This document shows positions 35,513 through 46,424 of a DNA stretch of 64,000 nt, piece by piece; within the stretch, counting starts at the first letter, position 1, and each line of letters starts with the position of its first letter. The stretch is from Coprinellus micaceus (taxonomy: Eukaryota > Basidiomycota > Agaricomycetes > Agaricales > Psathyrellaceae). Location of the stretch: contig OX596334.1 in NCBI GenBank assembly GCA_951394405.1, positions 3,100,001 through 3,164,000 on the forward strand, in the 5' to 3' direction. Below the pieces are notes generated by a model, which saw only the letters and a program-made list of their open reading frames with translations, was not told where the DNA came from and ran no database searches. A program made the position numbers and the translations under genes.

Positions 35513-35974
35513 TGCGAGCGTGCCTTGGGCGCTAATTTCATCTTGGGTAGCTAAGTCACTTGGAAGCAGCTTCATTTGTGGTAACGAGGTATTCGTAGTG
35601 TATATTCCCGCTAAGCTGTGACACACCGGGTACTACGCTGCCTTGGGTTCCAGAGATTACTCGACCACCCTGGGTAGCTCATGGTTCATAGCCGCATCTC
35701 CGCGACAGCCCAGCGGCGGACACGACCTTCAAGCCACTGAGCTAGTACGTACATGCGCTATACCGATGCGTGGCCTTCACAGCATCTATTGGGCGCTTAA
35801 CTTGCCTGAAGGAAATTGATCAAGGACAGGTACGATCTAAACAAGCTGCTATGTGCCTTGCCCCCTGCTAAGTCTGGGATGGTGTGCGCAGCGCGTGCCT
35901 CTGGCGTGCTCGGGCGCCTAATTCATCTCACGAGGATAAATAGGTAATTTCGAAGCTTCTCCATCGGCGGTAAC
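35513..35974 (+). repeat. diverged direct repeat, two main copies
   Basis: Copy 1 (35513-35585) and copy 2 (35892-35972) share, in the same order, GCGTGCCT or near, GGGCGC-TAATTTCATCT, a GAAGCnnCTTC palindrome and GGTAAC. Partial relatives of the middle block (GGCGCCTAACTACTTAATTTCATC; GGGCGCTTAACTT) lie at 35,236 and 35,790. Identity is moderate and spacing uneven, so these are old copies of an unknown element. Confidence 0.35.
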
Positions 35975-37294
35975 TACAACGTTCCCTGTTCAGATGTAGC
36001 GTTCTCGACTTAACGAGAGTATAATTCGCTCTGCCACGCCACATTTAGAAAGCTTCTCTGAACTTAAGACCCTAGGTTTCTCCCGCTGCTGTAAACATAT
36101 GTTGTAACCAGCCTCAGAGAAGCTTGCATGTACCCTTCTACGGGGAAACTATCGACTTAGTCTCCACCACTTTAGGGTAACCAGGGACCAGCTAATCAAA
36201 GCAATGCGCACACATTCATACGCCTGTGTCCTTTTATGAGTGATGGCGACACCCGGTCGGGGATCGCCGAGTGGCACCTCTAGTCATCGTTCATCAACCT
36301 CAACCTGGATCCTCTCGTCACAACCACACCTTCTCCCTGCGGCACGCTTCCCTATACCCGTACACGCGTTCATTTCCAGACAAACGGTAACTCGCACAGT
36401 AACGCGTGCGCAACCGACCCTACTTGACACGTCTTCTATGTCTGCAAGGATGTGCCTTGCAGATCCCCAGCATCTTGGCAACTGTGCACTGTTAACAGCA
36501 ACTTCTGTATGGCCTGCCTACCATCTTCCCTCATCTTCCTCTGGGGAACCCACATGATCTAGGTCGAGCGCGACCTGGCTAGACGCGAGTACAGCGGACT
36601 GGGCGTGCGATGACTCTCAGCGACGGCCGAAAGACTACCTCTGCGCCTGGGTCCCCCACAGCTGTCCTCCTGGCCTGGAAGCGGTCTCTCTGAACTCCAC
36701 ATCTCCCCGATGCCGCTGTTCCCACTGGGTGCGGTACGTAGGGTAAGTAAATGGCAATGGTCTTGTCCACACACGGACAAAGCCACGCACCTACACAGGT
36801 ATTAGAATCCTCACGCTCTCAGGAAGCAGCAACAACTTCTCTTCTTCCCGTAAATGCTGGTGGGAACGTCTTGAAACCGTTACCCAAACAAGTTTTCTTC
36901 TCCTTCTTGGAGAGTCGACTAGTCTTCTCTAGGCCTTCTCTGTGCGACACGCGCAAACAACGAGAGCGACTGGAGGAGACGGGTATTTCTGCGGATACAC
37001 GACATCCATGATGACGTCGAGCTAGTATGCCATGTCTGCGAAAGCTCTCTGTGTCACGATGTGGATCTAAAGCTTTATTTTACTCCACTTCGCGCCCCAC
37101 TCGAGACTCATGCACAATATGCGGGTCTTCTCGAAGTCTGCGGGGCGAGCGAGCCTGGACTCGTCTCTAGACTCCGTCGAGCGCACAGGCTAGTTAGTGG
37201 GACCGCGGGAAGCTCGAGCCTCGCCAAATTGACGGACTGAATTCGAGGGCTTTGCGGGACGTAGAACAATGCGTTGTGGGCCTGTCCTGAATGC

Positions 37295-37348
37295 GCTTCG
37301 CTTCTTTACGCTTCGTCTAAATTTTGGAGAAGCGCGGAGAAGCGAGGC
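37295..37348. repeat. 20-bp inverted repeat (hairpin)
   Basis: The arms 37295-37314 and 37329-37348 pair over 20 bp around a 14-nt loop (GCTTCGCTTCTTTACGCTTC against the complement of GAAGCGCGGAGAAGCGAGGC). Three of the four mismatches would be G-U pairs in RNA of the plus strand. No terminator or gene context is evident. Confidence 0.4.
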
Positions 37349-40300
37349 TACATACGTTCTGCCACTGTTTGCAGCTGCCATTTCCACTGGCCCAGTCCCG
37401 GGAGGGTGGCTGGCCGCTCGGTCTTCGTCCCTTATGTCGTAATTTTAGTATTTGCGGGGTAGCTTGGACGTCCGCGAAGGGCAATGACAACCACGGCTAC
37501 CACGCGACTTCAATCCAGGGTGGGGTGCTCTAAGCATGAGCCTAAATAACCTCGCACCGCGGGAACTCACATGGAGTGCATCCCCTGGTAAGCGCATCCT
37601 TCGCTGGGCCTTCGCGTGACTTAACCTAGATGAATAGGCTTGCTGCTTCCCGCGAAGGTGCGGAATGGTAGTTGATATCCGTGGAGAGTAATATTCCACC
37701 GACGATGGACGGTGCCAGCGAGAGCCTTGTATCTCGTCGTCTGAGGCCGCTACGGTTAGGGCTTCAGCACTTTGCGTTCTGTCCGACTCACTCTCGCTCA
37801 GTCCTCACCGTCACCGCTCACTTTGGGATTCGAATGGTACCGCCTCAGAGCCACCCTCCCCCAGTCACACCTTCGCGGGAAGCTGAATATGCACCTTCCA
37901 TCATCACCACTTACCCCTGAACTCGACATGGAAAACTGGAATTGCGCCTTTGAAGACCCTGTTTCCATCCCGTCGTATTCAATGCGTCCTCGAAGTGTAC
38001 AATATAAGATGTGACTATGTGAAGGCGTAGACGAGGGTGCCTCCCCTATTTCTCCTCGTGTAGATCAGGTTCTTCCAGAACCCCACCCGGACGTTCTCAA
38101 CATAACATCCCTATTCTTGTTCACTCATTCTACTCTAAAGACATAGTTACACATAACGACCCTCTAATAAGCAACCACTTGAATAACTTGCCCTTGATGC
38201 AAAGCACAGAACACCTTCCATTCGTTCATCAGGGAAGCAACATGTGATGAGGTGTAATGTGAAGAGCATGAGAGAGTGGGAGTTTGTGAGGGCCTTGGGC
38301 TGTGTTGGGAGGAGCCAGCTGGTGTCAATAGCCATCTTTGGTGAGTGAGCTTGGAGCGCGGGAGGTATAGAAGGCATCTAGAATTAGATCTAAACCCCTT
38401 CGTGTTCCCGCGAAGCTGCGTATTCGAGGTAACTTGTGTGAAGGAACCATAGAACTGTGACTAGAGGCAAGGGAGATGTGCTTCTGAGTTCTATGCCATT
38501 CATTTCTACTTCCGCCTACTGACTTGGTCGCTCGGTCAAGCTCGTGCTTATGTCGAATGTGAAGGGCAGGGAAGATGACGGATTCATATCTCGAGTACTT
38601 AGAAGGGTCCTTGAATTGCCTGTGGTGGGGCATGTATTCACCCCGGGAGGGGTCTGTCCGGAACCAGAAGCTAAACGATGGTATTGGCTCTAATGCAGGA
38701 AGAGGAACGACAAGACACGCCGCGATGAGCATTCTAGATGGCGGGGTTTCTTGCGAATCCGCCGAGTTTGGAGTGGACTTCCATAGAGTGTCAGCGAAGC
38801 CGATCCGAGCGCTCGGCTAAAAGGACAGAGGAACGCGACACCTCTCCACCGCCTCTCATTGTAACATTGTCTGAGTATTTGCGGGGAAGTGACACTCTCG
38901 GGGGAAGGGTTATTGGACATGGAAGTTGCCGAAATGCCACTTAAGCACGTTGAGAGCTCACGCGCATACCCTCTAGCTAACTCCTGTATTTCGCGAAAAC
39001 AACGTTGGTGATCATCATACTAAAACTTTACGAAGAACTATGCACAGTACGCCTATTAAACCGAAGCTTAACACTAACGTCAGGAATCAGTCAGTCGTCC
39101 CACTTCACTCAACGTTCGACGAAACGTGTATCCGTATGTTTGAGTGGTATCACAGAAAGCGCATAGAGATCATTGTGGCCGTTCCCTCTTGCAGGTTGTT
39201 TCAACACCTTGATTACCATTCAGCGGCGTGCTGCAAACCTGGAAGGGAGCTTTGCTGTACGTCGAAGGATGGATCTGTACTAAGCAAGTGCATCCGTTAA
39301 GTAAATCCAAAGGTACGGCCGGCGGGGCTCCACCCTCGGCCAGTTGTTCCCTCGTACGGCGCCTCAAGTCAGGCTTACCAAGTCCTCCCACAGCGCACTT
39401 ACCGATTGAGAGGGAGCAACTTATTTGGAGCCACCGTCGTAGTCATTATGATCACCCCTTCCCCTTCAATTGCTGTATGATTGTCATAATGCTGGGTGGG
39501 CTCTCGATGCGCAGCACCTCGGTCCTAAAGGTCACTCAGACTAACCCATATTGGATTTTAGACGCCGGGTCATTACGTGCGGCGCCTTTTAGCGCCCGAG
39601 CGCGACAGATCGCGTCGGCCAACGCCTCGGCGTCGCAGCTGGGCTGACTCAGCGTGCGCGCGAGGCGGCCAGGTGCAAACGCTTGCGCAGTGCGCACACA
39701 GCTTCACCCACACCGAGGTGCCGTGTGGTACCGCTTCCGCGCTCACTACCAGGGGCTCTACGGGGTGGTCTCGCCTAGGTTCTGTGATTGAGTTTCAGCC
39801 TGTGTCAGTACTTCGTATACATCGAGCGGACCTGACCCACCGTTCGCAAGGACCTCAGGATGGGTGGGCTGCAAGAGCCGCTCTGCTACACTAATAGGTC
39901 AAGGCACTGGGCGACAGAACTGGAGAGGGAGGGGGGCTCACCTCCTTGGATCCAACCTGGACCCCCGCCGACGACGATGCGCAGGCAACACCTACTATCA
40001 TGCTCTATTTAGCTTCCATCCGGGAAGAGGCGTTCCCGAGCTCTCGAAACGGTTGTGTTTGCGATTGGATGTTGGACACTGTTGGACATCGCTCTTCTTC
40101 ATCGACCGACCATTCACCATGCCATGCACACTAAACCGAGCAATCAGTCTCGATGATTGAGGCTCACTTACCACGATTCCACCGTGGAAAGGCGCCGAGC
40201 ACGAGGGAGGTGGCAGGCAGCTTGCTATCAATCTCACAGTGCCCAGTGGCCATTCCTATCTAAGCGCCCAGTTTTACGAAACATGAATGTGCCAAGTTGG

Positions 40301-40851
40301 GGGTCATTCCATCGAGGGTAAACGGTAGACCCATACACCATCGCACAATTAATTTTAAATCCTGTACGTGGCTGCCGTTGAAGGAGCTGATAACGGGCGG
40401 GCCCGAACTCTCGTTCATGCTGGCCAGTATAAGTCTTGGTGCATGCTTCCTGTCATCGACCGCACGCCACTAAACAAGTGAGAACGAATCGGTAATCCCG
40501 ACATATATCCTTGCTACTTAAGTATGTCGAGTGTCATTATAAATCTGTACTGAAGTATGTAAACCTATAGCCAGGCGGGGCCTGACGGCGCCGACAAAAA
40601 GGGGTGGCTGTAACGGCACCGTGAAGCTGAGTATGTAGACCCACATTGCTGTCAAAGCCAATAGTGCGATTCCCGAGCGCTTGAAGGGGAAGGTGGGGAG
40701 AGATTCCACCGGCAACTGTCGGCCATCTACCAAACGGACGACAATTTTTACCCAAGGATTATTCTGAGTGCCGTAAGATAAGGCGAACGAGTGAGGCTAA
40801 TGGGAAGTCCAAGCCAACCTCCAAGGGACTCTGACTTCAGCCAGGGAACCA

Positions 40852-41592
40852 GTGCGGCCATGCCTAGTCATCCCCGGGTTCAACCCCTTGTTTAGTCCGC
40901 TGAAAGCGCACGTCGAGCAGCCGCGAGGGGCGGGCGGATATATATGGTGGCGCGAAGGTTTGCTGCCAACTAACTCAAGCTCTGGAATACAACGGAACAC
41001 GATCAAATACAACACCACTAACGACACCCGACAGGGCCTCGGCCATCTACCAGCTCAAAAACCATATAGTCATGGCAGGTCATGGCTACGTTGTTCAAGG
41101 CTCAAGGCCAATCAAGTGTGCTTGCTGTCTCGTCGAATTCCATCTCATTCACGTTTGCGAAGGGACATTTTCCATCAGAGCGCCCGCCAACCGCGTGATA
41201 TACCGAATCAGGTCGGCATCGCCTTTTATGGCTGCTGCATGTGCACAAAGGGCAATTGCGTCCTGGTGATCTGGGAAATAAAACCCCCATTCACTCTTCA
41301 TCGTAGATTCAGCTGTCCAACACCTGTCAATGAAGTATTTCGTTATGGTTTTGTATTCCCACCCAACTCCCGCCAGCGAACCTTGAATGGGACCCTTCTT
41401 CTCCGCCGATGGTCAGAACAAGCGCTTCTAGACCTACACGGTACGGCTGCGCCTTCCTTCCAGTATGAGGGATTGGAAGGTTCCAAGGTAGCCAATTTCA
41501 AATTCCAGTTACTCTCCACATGTAGACCTCAGGAACAGGCAATGATCCCTGCGGTTGTAAGAGAGGTGTCAGCTCTCTTCCATCCGCGGTAG
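40852..41592 (+). other. long open frame of unknown status (246 codons)
   Basis: An intronless 246-codon frame with ATG. The composition is not protein-like in any family I know: Cys, Arg and Ser are scattered, codon third positions are not C/G-biased as in the confident genes, and no hydrophobic or repeat pattern is seen. The length is somewhat above chance expectation, so it is noted rather than called. Confidence 0.12.
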
Positions 41593-43274
41593 AGAATGAT
41601 CAAAAGGCAGTTAGAGCGCTACCATCAGTACTTTATTCGCCAGTAGGACACCGTACCACCACACTGGGCAGGGATGTACGAGGTTGGGCGACTCGTCCTC
41701 ATGAGGTTGAAGGACCTCTTGTCCACCATCGCGTTTTGTACAGCCCTGTGTAATGAGCAGTCAATTATGCTCTCGGATCCGCCCTGTTCATTTAGCGGCG
41801 GGTGTTGGCCGCTATTAAATTCTACACGCCCACTCCGAAGGCACTGTCTCATACGCCTATTCAGTTGTCAAAAAGATGGGGGTATCATGCGTAGGCGGTT
41901 CGAAAGCGCACCCACTGCAATCGGACCCGAAATCCAAGGGCACTCACAGACCGTCGTCATCTCCATACTTGCAAGGGTAGGACAAGCGCGATGAGGTTTC
42001 ATCCATCTCCATATACCCACTCCGGTTTGTAGGACGGTCCTAAACGGTCAGGCGTACCCACCTATTCAAACGCATTGCGACATCGTACCCCCAGAGGGGT
42101 ATTGCGCCTAGGGAACTACTGCGCGCTGTGGAATCCGGTGATCTATTCTATTATCCGGGACGGTACCAGGAGGAGCAGCGTAAACTGCGTTAGGAAACTT
42201 GGGGGGAAGAACGTCAATCACGAATTGTCATGGGAGTATCAAAACTAATCCACGAACCTATACATCTGTCATGAACCCACTGGCAAGCAACGACCTAGCG
42301 GCCTCTTTCTTGTACCAGTAACCACCATTGCTAACCTGAATTGAGGTCCTAGCACATGGAGGCCATCCACCGATGCATTGGCCCCAGCAGCATTTCCTCT
42401 TTCGAACGATCCGTACCATTCCTTCTTTGAGCTGTGGAGACCAATCGAAGGGCGCCCAAGTGCCGGAGCTTGCGCTGACACTCCGGTCTCTAAACCTGGG
42501 CACTGGTAAGGAGGAATGGAGGACATACCGTAACTCAAAGAGACTTCGCAGGTCATCGATATGATGCAATGGTAAAGGCCAGGCCCCAGCCAGCCAGCTG
42601 AACGACTGGTTCGGACGACGAGCATCACGAAGAATTGCTCGACAGGTTGCAGCTCACCGAAGGCCAAGGAGTATCCATTGGGGCGGTCGCGGCATACCGA
42701 ACAGGACCTCGTATGGCCAAGGACGCCTGTAAGTTACCGCCAAGTGTCGGACCTCAGCCTACGGTGACCCACATGAGCCCGGACCTGCATCAAGGCCCCG
42801 AGGGCGACTAACATGCGCGGCTTGGGGTTCCAGCCACCCGGTATGTATGGTCTTGCTCTGTCTTAGCCCAGCTTAGCCCTTGTAGGCAGCCTGGGCCATT
42901 CCTTGAAGAAGAAAAGGTGTTTTCTGATTGCGGGAGCAAAAAAGGTTCTGATATACATACAACAACCAGGTCGTGACTCTGAGATGACTTGGAACACCGT
43001 AGATCTTCAATTATGAATGGATCTCTCCAAAATCTGCGACCACAACGTGGTTCCAGCGTCGCTGCACGTTAAGGCCGGGTGTCTCGTGGGTTGGAGTCAA
43101 TCGACACGAAGGCCACTTCACCTGAGCACTTGCATGGCGCGCTAGCTGGGGTTTCGTCACGAGACTCCTCCAAACTCCGGGTGAAGAGGTGAATGGGTTG
43201 GGTTTCATCTATTGGGGTGGTTGGAAACTAAAAAGGTGAGTCAACACACGTCCGATCGCGTTCAAACAAATTTC

Positions 43275-43973
43275 CTACCCAGGAGGAGGCCCCGCGAAGC
43301 CTGGAGGGGGAGGTCCACCGAAAGGAGCGCTGCCAGGGAAGCCAGGAGGACGGAAGCCAGGAGGAGGTCCTGGCATGCCTGGAGGCGCAAAAGGCATGGG
43401 AGGACGAGCAATACCAGGAGCGCCCACTAACACAGATGCATTTAGATGTCACATCGATGATAAAACGCGAAGGTGTAACACATACTGGGAGGCATCATAC
43501 CCATACCGCGTCCTGCAGGCATCCCACGACCAGGTCCAGCCGGGAGCTTCAAGGAGGCGGGATATCAGCACGAAACGCGTTCGAATCGGTTGGAGTGAAC
43601 ACTCACCGCGTTCTTCTTGTCCTCATCTTGGACAGGAGGAGGCCCTTCAACACTGATGCTGACGACTGTTTCTCCCCGCAAGATCACCAAACCAAGGGTG
43701 CGCTTCATCTCCTGCTCAGGTGCGGACTCCTCTCCCGCCTTTTTCTTGGGTCTAACTCTGCGAAACTCTTCGCAATCGGCGAGAACAAGGTTCATATGAC
43801 GGTCGAACGCCAGCATCTGGCCGGTGAGCGCACGACCGTCGTTAATGGTGACTTTCAATCTCCAGTTGATCAGGGCCAGCATTTTGCCGCCCTTGGATTT
43901 TGGGGGAGGCTGAAACAGGGCACATTAGGACATCTTCCATGAGACACACCGGTGAATCGAGAATACTGACCAT
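43275..43973 (-). CDS. SMB1: spliceosomal Sm protein B (SmB/SmN)
   Basis: Four exons: 43971-43973, 43607-43909, 43486-43546, 43275-43426; 172 aa. It is a core subunit of the heptameric Sm ring on U1, U2, U4 and U5 snRNAs. The Sm1 motif reads MLALINWRLKVTINDGRALTGQMLAFDRHMNLVL and leads into DCEEFRRVRPKK; the Sm2 motif is LGLVILRGETVVSISVEGPPP, both diagnostic of SmB. The C-terminal tail is Gly/Arg- and Pro-rich (GPGRGMPAGRGMMPP, PPPGFRPPGFPG), as in animal SmB, where it carries arginine methylation sites and binds GYF/WW proteins. The first coding exon is only the ATG, separated from codon 2 by a 61-bp intron. The gene is divergent from nitronate monooxygenase. Confidence 0.93.
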
Positions 43974-44329
43974 GATGGGCAACGAGTGTTGAGATGAACG
44001 TTGACCACACCGAACGAAAGAATCAATCCACCCTCGAGCCAAACAACGACAAACTCGTGACCAACCATTCCATCCTCGACGTCCTCGACACGACGACAAT
44101 CCTGGTGTCGTCATTCCCAATCTGCTATGGCCTCACCCTCAATATTCAATACCAAGAGCCCTGACTGATTCTGCCTCGGGCTGACAAACGAGTTTCCTCA
44201 TCATTCAGTTCCGAACTCTAGTGGTCGTTTGAAGTCCCTATTCAGAACGGTCAAGTCATTTAAGTATCAAACTACACACTCGTCTGCAGCCGCGTCATCT
44301 CGCTTTCTCTCAACCCTCATCGACGAGTC
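43974..44329. promoter_or_regulatory. 356-bp divergent promoter, SmB / nitronate monooxygenase
   Basis: Head-to-head starts at 43973 (minus) and 44330 (plus). No TATA box is clear on either side. Confidence 0.4.
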
Positions 44330-45908
44330 ATGGCGCAGTCTAGCATTCGTACAAAGCTCACGGAACTCTTGGGTTCGTTCTAGTTTAGCTGATCAGCACG
44401 GACCGCAGCTGTTATCCATCGCATTGTTGTATTAATCCCTCCCAGGTATCACTACGCCCGTGGTATCAGCCCCAATGGCCTATGCTGCTGGAGGTAAACC
44501 AATTACCTATTGCCTCGGTCACATCTTCTTGATCATTCGCACTTCTAGGGGCCCTTGCGGCCGAAGTATCTCGCGCAGGAGGCTTTGGTTTCATCGGCGT
44601 AGGTCCGTTAAACCCTCCCGCGAACATACTCGAGGGGGTCTTAATCCACGCTTGACATAGGCTCTGAGCCCGTCGAAAAGCTCCGCGAAGAACTCATAGC
44701 TGCGCGCCAGCTCCTCGATCTCCCCCGAGACGCTAATGTCCTCCCGATTGGAGTGGGATTCATTGGTTGGATCCTAGACCAGAAGGAAGCCATATCCAAG
44801 GAAGAATTGATTCCTCTCATCTTCGAATACCGTGTCCAAGCCGTCTGGCTCTCCTTCGGGACCAGACTGGGGTCGTGGATTGAATACGTCCGTTCCCAAA
44901 CCCAGAAAACTGGCCACAACATCCAAGTATTCGTTCAAGTTTCCTCCTTGGACGAAGCTCAGACAGCTATCAAGGAATGGAAGGCGGACGTTATCGTAGC
45001 CCAAGGTTCGTTTGTTCGGTCGTTCAACCTGTTAATATCACACTCAACGTATCTATTTATCATTCACTCTCCCTCGATTCGACGAATGAATGAATGAACA
45101 CTCGTCACCGAAACTTCCTCTTCCATCGTTCCTGATACTCAGGAATCGAAGCTGGCGGCCACGGCGCGAGCCAAGGGCTTCCCCTTCTGACTCTCCTCCC
45201 CTTAATTTTGTCCGCAACCGATCCCAATACCCGCCCACCCATTCTCGGAGCCGGTGGTCTGGCAGACGGTACCCAACTTGCCGCCATACTCACATTGAGT
45301 GCTTCAGGGGCAGTCTTTGGGACCCGCTTCCTCCTGGCCCCTCAGAGCCTCTACACAGACAGGCAACGCCAGGTTCTGTTGGCCGCCGATGCGAGCAAGA
45401 GCATCAGGAGTATGGCGTTCGATGAGGCTCGCGGAAGCACTGGCTGGCCCGAAGGTATTGACGGTCGGGGTATACGGAACGGTCAGTATTACATTCTCGT
45501 TCATCTTTGCCTCGTACATCATTAATATCTATGGTACTGACTCTTATCTATTGTTTCCAGTTACCGTTGAGGACTATGAATCGGGAATGGAGGCTTCCCT
45601 TCTTCGGGACAAATACACAGAGGCTGCCGCGAAGGGTGACACGGACCGAATAATCGTCTGGTCTGGTACAGGAGTAGGTTCTATGACCCGTATTCAACCC
45701 GCAAAGGTAAGCACCACCACCCCAATTCGTCTCCAGTTTCCAAGTCATCATAACATATCCGGGTGCTTTGCGAACTACCCGTTATACTTTGGGATATGTG
45801 ACTGACATGCATCGCCCTGTCTACCGTCACATCTAGGACATTGTGAGAGAGGTGCATGACGAATGTTTGGGCCGTCTCAACGACGCCAGGAACTTGATCA
45901 AAGCGTAG
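44330..45908 (+). CDS. nitronate monooxygenase (2-nitropropane dioxygenase family)
   Basis: Seven exons: 44330-44372, 44446-44493, 44549-44602, 44661-45005, 45143-45481, 45561-45706, 45837-45908; 348 aa. This FMN enzyme oxidises alkyl nitronates such as propionate 3-nitronate to aldehyde or semialdehyde and nitrite or nitrate, using O2. The TIM-barrel order is clear: TTPVVSAPMAYAAGGALAAE (FMN entry loop), GFGFIGVG, VQVSSLDEAQ, then QGIEAGGHG with the conserved catalytic histidine, ILGAGGLADGTQLAA for phosphate binding, and GAVFGTRFLLAPQS. The C-terminus carries WSGTGVGSM. The start has good context and leaves only a short N-terminal helix. The length is typical. The 137-bp fourth intron is longer than its neighbours. 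The protein is probably cytosolic, as no targeting peptide is seen. Confidence 0.92.
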
Positions 45909-46424
45909 TGGGGCCTGGTCAGTGGAAGTCCTATTTCCAATCATGAGCCATCCGTTCTACGAGGACTTCTACCAATATAAACCAAATTTCTCTCATGTTC
46001 TATCACATCACAGTGTCGTGTCGACTTGTTCATGAGAACAAAGCACACCTTCTTCCTCGTTATAGCTGATACGCCATCACCAGTCCAGAAGTCATGGGAG
46101 GAAACATTGCCTTTTGGTCGCCCTTATGAGGGTGTAATGCAACCGTTCCTTGGAACATTCTGTTCTGGGACTACGCCTACTCAAAAGGAAGGAAGGAATG
46201 ACGCCCTCCTCGTACCCCCGAGCTGTTTCGTTACAAGGATGAGATGAAATCGCCAATAATACAGAAATAAGCCTAGTATTTTACATTTGTTGCAGAGCGA
46301 CATGTGGATGCTGTTAACAGTTTGATCGTGAAACGAGATAGCACAGAGGAGAGGAGAGGACAACCGAGAGCCCAAGATAAATCTACAGATAGTCCTCGCG
46401 TATCGAAGAGGAGGGAATTGGCGT
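45909..46424. other. tail-to-tail intergenic
   Basis: A 516-bp interval between the stops of nitronate monooxygenase (+) and pyruvate carboxylase (-). It should hold both 3' UTRs; no gene or repeat is seen. Confidence 0.45.

Larger units (their letters stand above)
32400..43274. other. 10.9-kb gene-poor stretch
   Basis: No gene is supported. It holds the Ecl1-like 3' region (CT-rich, ttctctccctctctctctcgc), diverged direct repeats at 35.2-36.0 kb, a 20-bp hairpin at 37.3 kb, a T run at 35,445 and one unusually long open frame at 40,852-41,592. Exon-like scraps occur on the minus strand near 42.4-42.8 kb but do not join. This could be a regulatory, recombination-cold or relic-filled interval. 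Confidence 0.4.

Noticed and set aside
35665..35710. A tRNA-like A-box (GGTAGCTCATGG)
   Set aside because: No matching B-box, acceptor stem or anticodon arm could be drawn around it.
40852..41592. The 246-codon frame as a real gene
   Set aside because: Length alone is suggestive, but codon bias, composition and lack of any family resemblance do not support it; it is listed only as an unexplained frame.
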